DNA from: Devosia ginsengisoli
GTDB lineage: Bacteria > Pseudomonadota > Alphaproteobacteria > Rhizobiales > Devosiaceae
NCBI RefSeq assembly: GCF_024707105.1
Contig: NZ_JANQAJ010000011.1
Span: forward strand, 755,488-819,487
Direction: 5' to 3'
DNA length: 64,000 nucleotides
Each line of letters begins with the position of its first letter. The first letter of the stretch is position 1. Shown piece after piece: positions 25,450 to 33,785 of the stretch. Made by a program: the position numbers and the translations under genes. The notes beneath the pieces were generated by a model that saw only the letters and a program-made list of their open reading frames with translations, did no database searches and was not told the DNA's origin.

Positions 25450-26637
25450 GCCGCCTCCGCCAGGGTGAGACCGAAGCGGGCGGCGTCGAGGGGGGGCGAT
25501 GTCCTGTTCAAGGCGCTCGCCGCAGATCATCTGCTGGCAGAGGCGCCCCATCATGGGGCCGAGGCAGATGCCGTCGCCCTCGAAGCCGGTGGCGATCCAG
25601 ACATTGTCGGCGCCATGGACGCGGCCGACGATGGGCATGCCGTCGCTTGTGGCGGCGCGCAGGCCGGCAAAGACGCGGATGACGCGCAATTGCGCCAGCG
25701 AGGGCGCCAGCGCCACGGCATCGCGCAGCAGGCTGGCGACGATGGCGGCATCGGCAGCGTCGCGGTCGTCACGGTCTTCGCGCGAGCCGCCGATGAGGAA
25801 CTGGCCGGTGCGCAGCGGATCGATGACGAGGCCGAGCGAGCGGGATTCGGCGGCCTTGTCGGCGGGCTGGCTGCCCTTGCTGACCAGGTAGCGGCAGGAC
25901 ATCAGCGGGCCCGGGAAATGCGGGGCATCGCTGCCGGCGCGATCGGTAACGATCAACTGGCCCTTGCGCGGGCGGATAAGGTCGCCCCCGGCGAGGAAAT
26001 GCGTGGAGCCGAGGCCGGCGGCGAGCAGCACGGCATCGACGGGTTCGGCGCCATGGGCGGTGATCACGCCGGTGACGCGGCCATTGCTGGTGTGAAGGCC
26101 GGAGACCGGGCAATTGCGCCTGATGGCGAAGCCGCCGAGCTGGCGCAGGCGCTCGACAACGCGGTAGCCGACGGCGTGGCCTTCGCCCTGCACTTCCACG
26201 GCAGCGATGGCCGACGGGGCTGCGGCGCCGATGGTTTGCGCCAAAGCGGCGCCCTTGAGCAGGCGGATCGGTACGCCAGCGGCTTCCAGTTCGGCGGCGT
26301 GGCGTTCGAGCACGGCCAGCTCTTCGGCGTCCGAGGCGACCACGAAGGTCGAGCGGGGAAGGTATTCGTCGAGCAGGATGCCGGTTTCGGTGAGGTGCTC
26401 GTAGAACCTGACGGCGGCGACGGCCAGAGTCATCAGCGGGCCGGGCTTCTTACTGGCGACCGAGACGGCGCCATCGGCCGAACCGGTAGCGCCCGAGGCC
26501 ACGGTGCCGGAATCGTAGACGGTCACCTGCCAGCCGGCGCGGGAGAGGAAATGGGCCGCGGACATGCCGACAATGCCGGCGCCGACAATGGCGACGGAAC
26601 CTGGTGATCGGGGAAAAACGCTTGCTGGCTGAGGCAT
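25446..26637 (-). CDS. DAO-type FAD oxidoreductase, beta (catalytic) subunit; 3' frameshift
   Basis: About 396 aa after correction. VAIVGAGIVGMSAAHFLSRAG is the FAD-binding start (about residue 14). RPRKGQLIVTDRAG, FAGLRAATSDGMPIVGRV and WIATGFEGDGICLGPMMGRL are the DAO-family C-terminal landmarks. It corresponds to HcnC/OoxB or D-hydroxyproline dehydrogenase beta. A run of seven C's on the coding strand (G's at 25490-25496) shifts the frame; six would give DIAPLDAARFGLTLAEAA then TGA overlapping the ferredoxin ATG. Only the last 14 residues are affected. First gene of the ten-gene operon. ATG 26637 is preferred over an upstream ATG at 26826, which runs into the divergent LysR gene. Confidence 0.82.
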
Positions 26638-26806
26638 TTCGCGGACGCTGGTGAACCTGGGTCCATGCACAATGGAATGCGGGTGCCGAAAGCGTCGATA
26701 CAAATGAAACGGGGGTGAAGCGCAGCATTTTTGTAGACCTTTCGGCCCGCCGTCGCTTGTTCGGCTGACCACGGGCTCTATGATCAGGCGCAGGAGCCCC
26801 CACCCC

Positions 26807-27706
26807 ATGGCAGAAATCAATCTCACGCTGATCCAGACCTTTTACCTCGTGGCGAGGCACGGGTCGTATTCGGCGGCGGCACGCGAAATGAACCTGAGCT
26901 ACCAGTCGGCCGCCAACCATGTGCGCCGGCTGGAGCAGGTGATGCATGAGCGGCTGGTGGAATCCGACCAGGGTGCCAAGAAAATCCGGCTGACGCCGCG
27001 CGGTGTGGCGCTCTACAACCTGCTCCACCCGGAGCTGGAGATCATGCTGGAGCGGCTGTCGCTGGTGGTGGCGAGCCAGCGGCCGGTGCTGCGGATCGGG
27101 CTGCCGCAGGCGATTTTCTATTACCTGCTGCCAGCGGTGCTGGCGCAGTTCCATGCCAAGTTTCCCAATGTCGAGGTGATCGCCTATGAGCGCGACACGT
27201 CGCTGGCCGAGCTGGTGAAGAATGGGAGCCTGGATGTCTGCATCAACGAGCGGTTCTTTGGCGATCCGGTGGTGCCGCAGAGCCTGCTGGGGACCTATCA
27301 CCTGAACCTCGTCTATCCGCGGAGCTGGGGACCCCCGCCCCGGCCGGCCGACATTCCGCAATGGTCGCGTGGGCGGCCGCTGGTGACCTATGAGCCGGGA
27401 CAGACATTGCGCAACATGGCCATGGATTTCCTGGCCAAGGGCGGCGGGCAGACCGAGGCCTCCACCTCGACCTCGGGCAGTTCGAGCGTCAAGAAATGCG
27501 TGGAGAGCGGGCTGGGCTTCGCCATTATCCCAGCCTGGTGCGTGGAGCCGGAGGACGAGGGGCTGGTGCAGGTCAAGATCGACGTGCTGCCGCCGGTGAA
27601 GGTCTATTTCGGGCAGGCGCTGTTCATGGCCAAGAATGTCTATGTGCAGGCGTTGCAGGAACAGTGCCGGGTGAGCCTGGTGGGGTCGGCACTCGAAGCA
27701 TCCTAG
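26807..27706 (+). CDS. LysR-family transcriptional regulator
   Basis: 299 aa. HTH_1 domain at residues about 3-62 (LIQTFYLVARHGSYSAAARE, then NLSYQSAANHVRRLEQ) and the LysR effector domain from about 90 (VLRIGLPQAIFYYLLPAVLAQF to the end). GLGFAIIPAWCVEP is a typical effector-pocket segment. ATG 26807 is chosen with AGGAG about 12 bases upstream; an earlier ATG at 26780 lacks one. It is divergent from the DAO-DapA/B operon, 169 bases apart, the classical LysR arrangement, so it most likely controls that operon in response to its substrate or an intermediate. Confidence 0.9.
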   Translation: MAEINLTLIQTFYLVARHGSYSAAAREMNLSYQSAANHVRRLEQVMHERLVESDQGAKKIRLTPRGVALYNLLHPELEIMLERLSLVVASQRPVLRIGLPQAIFYYLLPAVLAQFHAKFPNVEVIAYERDTSLAELVKNGSLDVCINERFFGDPVVPQSLLGTYHLNLVYPRSWGPPPRPADIPQWSRGRPLVTYEPGQTLRNMAMDFLAKGGGQTEASTSTSGSSSVKKCVESGLGFAIIPAWCVEPEDEGLVQVKIDVLPPVKVYFGQALFMAKNVYVQALQEQCRVSLVGSALEAS

Positions 27707-27731
27707 GGTTCTGCGCGTCCGCGGTTGATTG

Positions 27732-27748
27732 TATCAAAAATACTGATA
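27732..27748. promoter_or_regulatory. Inverted repeat TATCA-n7-TGATA before the ArsR-type regulator
   Basis: TATCAAAAATACTGATA lies 40 bases ahead of the regulator gene at 27789, a spot suited to autoregulation. TGATACAAATCATA in front of the arabinofuranosidase gene (about 28880-28893) contains related half sites. Confidence 0.4.
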
Positions 27749-27788
27749 GACATTAAGTCGTCACATTCTGCCCCGGACCGCCGCTGCC

Positions 27789-28718
27789 ATGAGCCGTAAT
27801 TTTCTTGTCGTCGATCCGGAAGAGGACATCGAGGTTCTCAAGGGGCTGGCCTCGCCGATCCGGGTGAAAATCCTCAAACTGCTGCATATGCAGGGACCGA
27901 TGAACGGCAATGACATTGCCGAGAAACTCGACCTGCCGCAATCGACCGTGTCGACCAATATCCAGATCCTGGAAGGCGCCGGGCTGATCCGCACCGAGAC
28001 GCAGAAGGCGCGCAAGGGCAACCAGAAGATCTGCCATTCGACCTTCGATGAAGTGCTTGTCATGTTCAAGGAGGACATCAAGCCGCTGCAATCGAACACG
28101 ATCGAGGTGGCGATGCCACTGGGGCTCTATACGAGCTGCGAAGTATCGGCGCCGTGCGGGCTGTGTTCGACCGAGGGGATCATCGGGCTGCTCGACGTGC
28201 CGGACACGTTTCTCGACCCGGACCGGATGAAGGCCGGGCTGATCTGGTTCACCCGGGGCTATGTGGAATACCAGTTTCCCAACAATGCCAAGCTGAGCCA
28301 GAACAAGATCGAAGCCATGGAATTTTCCATGGAGCTGAGCAGCGAGGTGCCCGGCACGTCGGCGGACTGGCCGAGCGACATCACGCTGTCGGTCAATGGC
28401 ACGGAAATCGGCACCTGGATGAGCCCGGGGGATTTCGGGGACAAGCGCGGGGTCTATACGCCGGACTGGTGGAAGCTCAAGGGCAGTCAATATGGCAAGC
28501 TCAAGAGCTGGCGGGTGACCACTGACGGCACCTATGTCGACGGGATGAAGATTTCGCCGATCTCGCTGGTAGACCTCGACCTGGCCAATCATCATTCGAT
28601 CCGCCTGCGGATCGGGGTGAAGGATGATGCCAAACATCCGGGGGGCATCAATATTTTCGGACGTGGCTTCGGCAATTACGACCAGGAAATCATCATGCGA
28701 TTGCAGACGGAGCGGTAG
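27789..28718 (+). CDS. ArsR-type winged-helix regulator with long C-terminal domain
   Basis: 309 aa. Residues about 15-95 form an ArsR/HTH_20-like winged helix (LKGLASPIRVKILKLLHMQG, NDIAEKLDLPQSTVSTNIQI). The remaining 200 residues are far longer than a normal ArsR protein (about 100-120 aa). They begin with a cysteine cluster, TSCEVSAPCGLCSTEG, and continue with beta-rich text such as DITLSVNGTEIGTWMSPGDF and SIRLRIGVKDDAKHPGGINI that resembles a jelly-roll or carbohydrate-binding fold. The gene precedes and is co-oriented with the GH51 arabinofuranosidase, so sugar sensing by the C-terminal domain is a reasonable inference. The ATG at 27789 is used; its ribosome site is weak. Confidence 0.75.
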   Translation: MSRNFLVVDPEEDIEVLKGLASPIRVKILKLLHMQGPMNGNDIAEKLDLPQSTVSTNIQILEGAGLIRTETQKARKGNQKICHSTFDEVLVMFKEDIKPLQSNTIEVAMPLGLYTSCEVSAPCGLCSTEGIIGLLDVPDTFLDPDRMKAGLIWFTRGYVEYQFPNNAKLSQNKIEAMEFSMELSSEVPGTSADWPSDITLSVNGTEIGTWMSPGDFGDKRGVYTPDWWKLKGSQYGKLKSWRVTTDGTYVDGMKISPISLVDLDLANHHSIRLRIGVKDDAKHPGGINIFGRGFGNYDQEIIMRLQTER

Positions 28719-28739
28719 GGGAGCGAGTCTTCTGGAAGT

Positions 28740-28790
28740 GGATAACCCCTCCTAGCCTCCCCCTGACAGGGGGAGGAACCGCGCGGTGGT
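28740..28790. repeat. Palindromic repeat, 'CCTCCTAGCCTCCCCCTGATAGGGGGAGG' family
   Basis: One of at least eleven copies in the window; the core CTCCCCCTGACAGGGGGAG is a near-perfect hairpin. It lies between the ArsR-type gene and the arabinofuranosidase gene. Confidence 0.85.
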
Positions 28791-28915
28791 CGCGGCTCGA
28801 TAGCTGACCCACAAAAATCATATTTATTGCGTCCCCCTCCCCTTGCGCGATCCGAGCGACCTCGTTTACAACGGGGTAACTGATACAAATCATAAAATCG
28901 GGATTGGAGGACAAA

Positions 28916-30427
28916 GTGAAGGCTTCGGTCGTCGCGCATAAGGATTTCACGGTCAGCAAGATCGACGATCGGGTCTATGGGGCCTTTCTCGAGCATCTGG
29001 GCCGGGCCATCTATGAGGGCATTTACGAACCCGACCATCCCAGCGCCGACAAGGACGGGATGCGGGGCGACGTGGCCAAGCTGGTCAAAGACCTCAATAT
29101 ACCCGTGGTGCGCTATCCCGGGGGTAACTTTGTTTCGGCCTATAACTGGGAGGACGGGATCGGGCCGCGCGACAAGCGCCCTACCCGGCTGGACCTGGCC
29201 TGGCACACCTCCGAGAGCAATGCGGTGGGCGTGCATGAATTCGCCGACTGGTGCGCGACGGTCGGTACGGAGATGATGCTGGCGGTCAACCTGGGATCGC
29301 GCGGCGTCGACGAGGCGCGGAACTTCCTCGAATATGTCAATCACCCCGGCGGCAGCTACTGGAGCGACCTGCGCATCAGGAATGGCCGCAAGGACCCGTG
29401 GAATGTGCGCATGTGGTGCCTGGGCAACGAGATGGACGGACCCTGGCAGGTCGGCCACAAGGATGCGGCCGAATATGGCAAGCTGGCGGCCAATACGGCG
29501 CGGGCCATGCGCATGTTCGACAGCAAGCTGGAACTGATCGTCTGCGGATCATCCAATTCGGACATGGCGAGCTATCCCGACTGGGAGCGCATCGTGCTGG
29601 AGCATACCTATGATCATGTCGATCATATCAGCCTGCACATGTATTTCGCCAACCGCGAGAAGAACACGGCCAACTATCTGGCGCTGAACCATAAACTGGA
29701 TCGCTATATCGAGACGGTGGCCTCGACGATCCTGCAGGTGAAGGCCAAGCGGAAGAGCAAGCGCGACGTCACTATCTCGTTCGACGAGTGGAATGTCTGG
29801 TACCATTCCAACAAGCAGGACCGGGCCATTCTCGATGGCGGCAATGGCTGGCCGCATGCGCCGGGGCTCTTGGAAGACATCTATAATTTCGAAGACGTGC
29901 TGATGGTGGGGCTGATCCTCAATACCTTCATCCGCCGCTCGGATGTGGTGAAGATCGCCTGCATCGCGCAGTTGGTGAATGTGATCGCCCCGATCATGGC
30001 GGAAAAGGGCGGGCCAGCCTGGGCGCAGACGATCTACTATCCGTACTATTTTGCCTCGATCTTCGGACGCGGCACGGCATTGAATCTCATCGTCAATTCG
30101 CCGGGCTATGATAGCGTGCACCAGGACAATACGCCCTATGTCGATGTGTCGGGGGTGCATAACGAGGATGAGGGCGTGCTGAGCTTTTTCCTCGTCAACC
30201 GGCACGGGACGGAGGCAATCGATGTTTCGGTGAGCCTGCAGGGCTTTGCTGATGGCCAGGTGATCGACCATCAGGTGATGGTGCATGACAATCTGGAGGC
30301 GGTGAATACGGCGCGCAACCAGACGGAAGTGGCGCCGCGCAAGGGTTCGGGCGCGAAGGCGGAGGGTGGCGAGCTGAATGTGAAGCTGCCGCCGTATTCG
30401 TATCAGATGGTGCGGGTGAAGGTTTAG
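28916..30427 (+). CDS. abfA: Alpha-N-arabinofuranosidase, GH51
   Basis: 503 aa cytoplasmic glycosidase releasing arabinofuranose from arabino-oligosaccharides. VRYPGGNFVSAYNWEDGIG is the GH51 substrate loop; the acid/base Glu is in WCLGNEMDGPWQVGH (about residue 170) and the nucleophile Glu in ISFDEWNVWYH (about 290). The length fits the family (about 500 aa) and there is no signal peptide, so it works on imported oligomers. GTG at 28916 has GGAGG five bases upstream and is preferred to TTG 28904. It is followed by a terminator and then the importer operon at 30801, which shares the same GGAGGACAAA leader sequence. Confidence 0.95.
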   Translation: MKASVVAHKDFTVSKIDDRVYGAFLEHLGRAIYEGIYEPDHPSADKDGMRGDVAKLVKDLNIPVVRYPGGNFVSAYNWEDGIGPRDKRPTRLDLAWHTSESNAVGVHEFADWCATVGTEMMLAVNLGSRGVDEARNFLEYVNHPGGSYWSDLRIRNGRKDPWNVRMWCLGNEMDGPWQVGHKDAAEYGKLAANTARAMRMFDSKLELIVCGSSNSDMASYPDWERIVLEHTYDHVDHISLHMYFANREKNTANYLALNHKLDRYIETVASTILQVKAKRKSKRDVTISFDEWNVWYHSNKQDRAILDGGNGWPHAPGLLEDIYNFEDVLMVGLILNTFIRRSDVVKIACIAQLVNVIAPIMAEKGGPAWAQTIYYPYYFASIFGRGTALNLIVNSPGYDSVHQDNTPYVDVSGVHNEDEGVLSFFLVNRHGTEAIDVSVSLQGFADGQVIDHQVMVHDNLEAVNTARNQTEVAPRKGSGAKAEGGELNVKLPPYSYQMVRVKV

Positions 30428-30439
30428 GGTGTCTTTGTC

Positions 30440-30483
30440 GGATACCCCCTCCTAGCCTCCCCCTGATAGGGGGAGGAACAGAT
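30440..30483. repeat. Palindromic repeat, 'CCTCCTAGCC' family
   Basis: GGATACCCCCTCCTAGCCTC followed by CCCCTGATAGGGGGAGG; same element as at 28740, 45617 and others. It is 12 bases after the abfA stop. The rest of the gap to 30571 holds related GC-rich text (CCCTTCTCCCACAAGGGAGG) but no gene. Confidence 0.85.
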
Positions 30484-30571
30484 CGCGGTTGTGGCGCGAT
30501 GGTGCCCCGAATCCCTTCTCCCACAAGGGAGGAGGGTGGCTCTACTTGGGGGCTTTATCGGGACCGTTGTG

Positions 30572-30617
30572 TGTTCACACACACCCTGAATTCGTTAGCA
30601 GACTGTTAGCATTGACG
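30572..30617 (+). promoter_or_regulatory. 46-bp conserved element (copy 2)
   Basis: Ungapped partner of the element at 15335-15380: first ten bases (TGTTCACACA) and the block CAGACTGTTAGCAT are the same. Here the palindrome is imperfect (TAGCAG-A-CTGTTA). It lies between abfA and the importer operon, just before a terminator hairpin. Confidence 0.5.
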
Positions 30618-30630
30618 CGGTGGACAGGTG

Positions 30631-30661
30631 AAAGGGCGCGCCCGGTTTGGCACGCCCTTTT
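30631..30661 (+). terminator. Rho-independent terminator between abfA and the arabinan importer
   Basis: AAAGGGCG (30631-30638) pairs with CGCCCTTT (30653-30660) over a 14-base loop and is followed by T. It separates the abfA transcript from the importer operon. Confidence 0.65.
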
Positions 30662-30687
30662 GCATTGTGTATCATGTTATCAGATTT

Positions 30688-30736
30688 ACATCATGATGTG
30701 CGTTGACAACCCGTTGGGGGTGGTTAAGTATGATTT
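30688..30736 (+). promoter_or_regulatory. Promoter and operator region of the arabinan importer operon
   Basis: ACATCATGATGT (30688-30699) is a perfect 12-base palindrome immediately before TTGACA (30703-30708). Seventeen bases later lies AAGTAT (30726-30731) as -10. The reverse complement of AAATCATACT covers 30727-30736, i.e. the -10 box, matching the sites of the uronate locus. Confidence 0.5.
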
Positions 30737-30800
30737 ATGATGGCGCTGGAGGGCGCCGTGGATCGGTGTGCGGGAGGCATGCCGGCAAGGGAGGACAAAA

Positions 30801-32717
30801 ATGGATAGACGTGATTTCCTGCTCGGGACGACGGCAGTCGGCGCATTGCTCGCGGCCGGCAATGGCCTGGCTTTTGCCCAGGACGCGGCGGTCGCTCCGC
30901 CGATTACCGATTTCCCGCGCGAGCAGACGCTCATCATCAACAACCCCGACGCGCCGCCGACCAATCCCGACATGTTCAACCTGTGGGTGGCTGGCGCCGG
31001 CGTTTCCGCCCCGAACGGGCTGCATCAGCTTTCCACCGATACGCTATGGTTCATCGACCCCGATGCGGGCCTGGACGGATCGCTCTACAACCAACTGGCG
31101 TCCGAGCCCTGGCAGTATAATGACGACTTCACCGAGATGGTGGTGAAGCTGCGCCAGGGCATTCTGTGGAGCGACGGGGTGGAATTCACCGCCGACGACG
31201 TCGTGTACACGGTCGAGACGCAGATGAACACGCCGGGCATGGTCTGGAGCGCGCCTTTCGCGCAGAACGTGGCGAGCGTAGAAGCGGTCGACAATTACAC
31301 GGTCAAATTCTCGCTCAAGCAGGCCAATTCCCGCTTCCACTCGCTGTTCTCCGTGCGCTGGAACGGCGCCTGGATCATGCCCAAGCACGTCTTCGAAAAA
31401 GTCGATGACGTCCTGGCCTACGACTTCAACCCACCGGTGAGCCTTGGGCCCTATACGCTCAATTCCTACGACCCCAACGGCTACTGGTATATCTGGGAAA
31501 AGCGCCCGGACTGGGGCAAGACCGCCATTGCACCCTATGGCGAGCCCGCGCCGCAATATGTGATCTACCGCTCCATCCCCTCGACAGACAGTCGCCTGAT
31601 CGAGATGGTGAACGGCAATCTCGACATGATCCACGACCTGACGCCGGAAGGCATGTTCAGCCTGGTGCAGCAATCGCCGACGTCACGCGGCTGGTTCCCC
31701 GGCTTCCCCTATGCCCACCCCGATCCGACGCTGCCCATGGTGATCTTCAACAACCAGGACGAGAAGTTCCAGGACAAACGCGTCCGCTGGGCACTGGCGC
31801 TCATGCTGGATGCGCGGGCCATCTCCATGGCGTCCTATCGCGGCGCGGCGACGCTGTCGGCTATCGCCATTCCGCCGACGGGAACCCATCCAAGGGATTA
31901 TCACGGGCCGCTGCAGGACTGGCTGATCGGCTATGAGCTGGACACGGGCACCCGCACGATCAATCCCTATGACCCGACCGTCGGCTTGCAAGTCGCCGAC
32001 ATGGTGCGCCCGCAATTCGGGGAGGCAGTGCCGACGGACGAAGCCGCCATCCGAACCGCCTTCGGCTATGGCTGGTGGAAGCAGGACATCGAGGCCGCCG
32101 GCGAATTGCTGACGGCGGCGGGTTTCACCAAGCAGGGCGATCAGTGGATGACCCCCGGAGGAGAACCTTTCACCTTCACCATCAGAACCCAGCCCGAAGG
32201 CGTCATGAACCGCTTCGGCACCATGGCGGCCCAGCAGTGGAGCCAGGCGGGCGTCAGGGTAACGCCCGAGGCCGATCCGCAACTGTTCCAGCAGACCCTG
32301 CCCCTGGGCACGTATGAAGCGGCCACGGCCTGGTCGATCGAGACCTGGGGCGGCGACCCCGACCTGTCGTTCTTCCTGGAAAGCTGGCATTCGGGCTATG
32401 TGGCCCAGCCCGGCGACCGGCAGACGCCGCGCAATTGGCAACGCTGGCAGGACGAGCGGCTGGATGCGATCATCGAGGAAGTGCGCAAGACCGAGTTCAC
32501 GTCCCCGCGCAACCTGGAACTCGGCCACGAATTCGTAAAGCTGATGGTCGACGAGATGCCGGTCATCCCGATGATGTCGTTCAACGTCTTCTCGGCATAC
32601 GACACGCGCTACTGGACCGGCTTCCCCACGGCGGAAGAGCGGCCCTATGCAAACATCGTGACGAACTGGGCCAACAGCAAATACATCCTCACCCAGCTTA
32701 AACCGACGCAGCAATAG
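30801..32717 (+). CDS. Family-5 solute-binding protein (arabinan locus), Tat-type signal
   Basis: 638 aa periplasmic binding protein. MDRRDFLLGTTAVGALLAAG contains a twin-arginine RRDFL motif and hydrophobic core; cleavage is likely after AFAQ (about residue 28). SBP_bac_5 features: LRQGILWSDGVEFTADDVVY, FSLKQANSRFHSLFSVRW and VRWALALMLDARAISMASY. Like the uronate-locus protein it is about 100 residues longer than peptide binders. GGAGG lies seven bases before the ATG. It heads a five-gene operon (binding protein, two permeases, two ATPases) directly after a GH51 arabinofuranosidase, so arabino-oligosaccharides are the likely cargo. That assignment comes from context. Confidence 0.87.
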   Translation: MDRRDFLLGTTAVGALLAAGNGLAFAQDAAVAPPITDFPREQTLIINNPDAPPTNPDMFNLWVAGAGVSAPNGLHQLSTDTLWFIDPDAGLDGSLYNQLASEPWQYNDDFTEMVVKLRQGILWSDGVEFTADDVVYTVETQMNTPGMVWSAPFAQNVASVEAVDNYTVKFSLKQANSRFHSLFSVRWNGAWIMPKHVFEKVDDVLAYDFNPPVSLGPYTLNSYDPNGYWYIWEKRPDWGKTAIAPYGEPAPQYVIYRSIPSTDSRLIEMVNGNLDMIHDLTPEGMFSLVQQSPTSRGWFPGFPYAHPDPTLPMVIFNNQDEKFQDKRVRWALALMLDARAISMASYRGAATLSAIAIPPTGTHPRDYHGPLQDWLIGYELDTGTRTINPYDPTVGLQVADMVRPQFGEAVPTDEAAIRTAFGYGWWKQDIEAAGELLTAAGFTKQGDQWMTPGGEPFTFTIRTQPEGVMNRFGTMAAQQWSQAGVRVTPEADPQLFQQTLPLGTYEAATAWSIETWGGDPDLSFFLESWHSGYVAQPGDRQTPRNWQRWQDERLDAIIEEVRKTEFTSPRNLELGHEFVKLMVDEMPVIPMMSFNVFSAYDTRYWTGFPTAEERPYANIVTNWANSKYILTQLKPTQQ

Positions 32718-32780
32718 CAGCCGCGCGCGCGCGCGCCCGCCGGGGCGCCGCGTTTTTCCGCAGCACAAGGTTTCTGCTGA

Positions 32781-33785
32781 ATGAAGTCGTATCTGTTCTT
32801 TGTCCTGCGCCGGCTGGCGCAACTTATTGCCGTCATCTTCGCCGGCGTCACGGCCGCATTCTTCATCGCCCATCTCAGCCCCGTCAGTCCGGTGGAATCG
32901 ATCATCGGGCGGGTGAGCGGGCAATCGAGCTACAGCCCCGAGGCGGTGGAAGCCCTGCGCCAGACGCTGACCGAACTATTCGGGCTCGACGTGCCACTGC
33001 ATGAACAATATTTCAATTTCCTGGGGCGCCTCATCGTCGGCGATCTCGGCCCTTCCCTCATCGCGTTTCCAACGCCAGCCATGCGCATCGTGGCGCTCGC
33101 CCTGCCCTGGACGCTGGGCCTGATGGTGGTGCAAATCCTCATCGCCTGGTTCATCGGCAATATCTTTGGCGGGCTGGCGGGCTATTACCAGAATTCACGG
33201 TCGCTCAAGGCGGTGGGCGTAGTCGCCATCGCCATCCAGCCCATTCCCTATTACATCGTCGCCTTCCTGATCGTCATCGTCTTCGGCTATTTGTGGCCGG
33301 TGCTGCCGATCTCGGGCGGCTTTGCCATGAATGTACGCCCAAGCTTCACCCCCGAATTCATCTTCTCGGTGCTGCATCACGCGCTGCTGCCGACCCTGGC
33401 CCTGGTCATTTCGGGCATCGGCACCTGGTTCCTGGGGATGCGGGCGCTGGTTTCCAACGTCGTCACGGAAGATTACGTCACCTATGCCGAACTGGCCGGC
33501 GTCGACCAGCGCCGGATCGTCACCTCATATGTCATCCGAAACGCCATGGTGCCGCAATTGACGGCGCTGGCGATGGCGCTCGGTCTGATCTTTTCGGGCA
33601 CGGTCATCACCGAGCAGGTTTTCGCCTATCCCGGACTGGGAAGCCTGCTGGTGCGCGCCGTCAATGGCGGTGATTCAGCGGTGGTGCTGGCGGTATCCTG
33701 TGTGGCGGTGATCGCGGTGGCCACGGCCATCTTCATCATCGACATGATCCATCCGCTGCTCGATCCACGCGTGAAAGCGGAGTGA
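32781..33785 (+). CDS. ABC importer permease (OppB/DppB type), arabinan locus
   Basis: 334 aa, six predicted transmembrane helices. N-terminal FFVLRRLAQLIAVIFAGVTA and HLSPVSPVESI follow the OppB pattern. The coupling loop is YAELAGVDQRRIVTSYVIRN (about residues 236-255) and the end is MIHPLLDPRVKAE. The segment WFIGNIFGGLAGYYQNS is typical of the oligosaccharide branch of these permeases. Its stop overlaps the next permease's GTG start (GTGA). Confidence 0.93.
   Translation: MKSYLFFVLRRLAQLIAVIFAGVTAAFFIAHLSPVSPVESIIGRVSGQSSYSPEAVEALRQTLTELFGLDVPLHEQYFNFLGRLIVGDLGPSLIAFPTPAMRIVALALPWTLGLMVVQILIAWFIGNIFGGLAGYYQNSRSLKAVGVVAIAIQPIPYYIVAFLIVIVFGYLWPVLPISGGFAMNVRPSFTPEFIFSVLHHALLPTLALVISGIGTWFLGMRALVSNVVTEDYVTYAELAGVDQRRIVTSYVIRNAMVPQLTALAMALGLIFSGTVITEQVFAYPGLGSLLVRAVNGGDSAVVLAVSCVAVIAVATAIFIIDMIHPLLDPRVKAE

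Noticed and set aside
25189-26637. A single fused DAO-ferredoxin protein
   Set aside because: The joining residues look like a wrong frame, and one base less in the C7 run restores two normal, overlapping genes.
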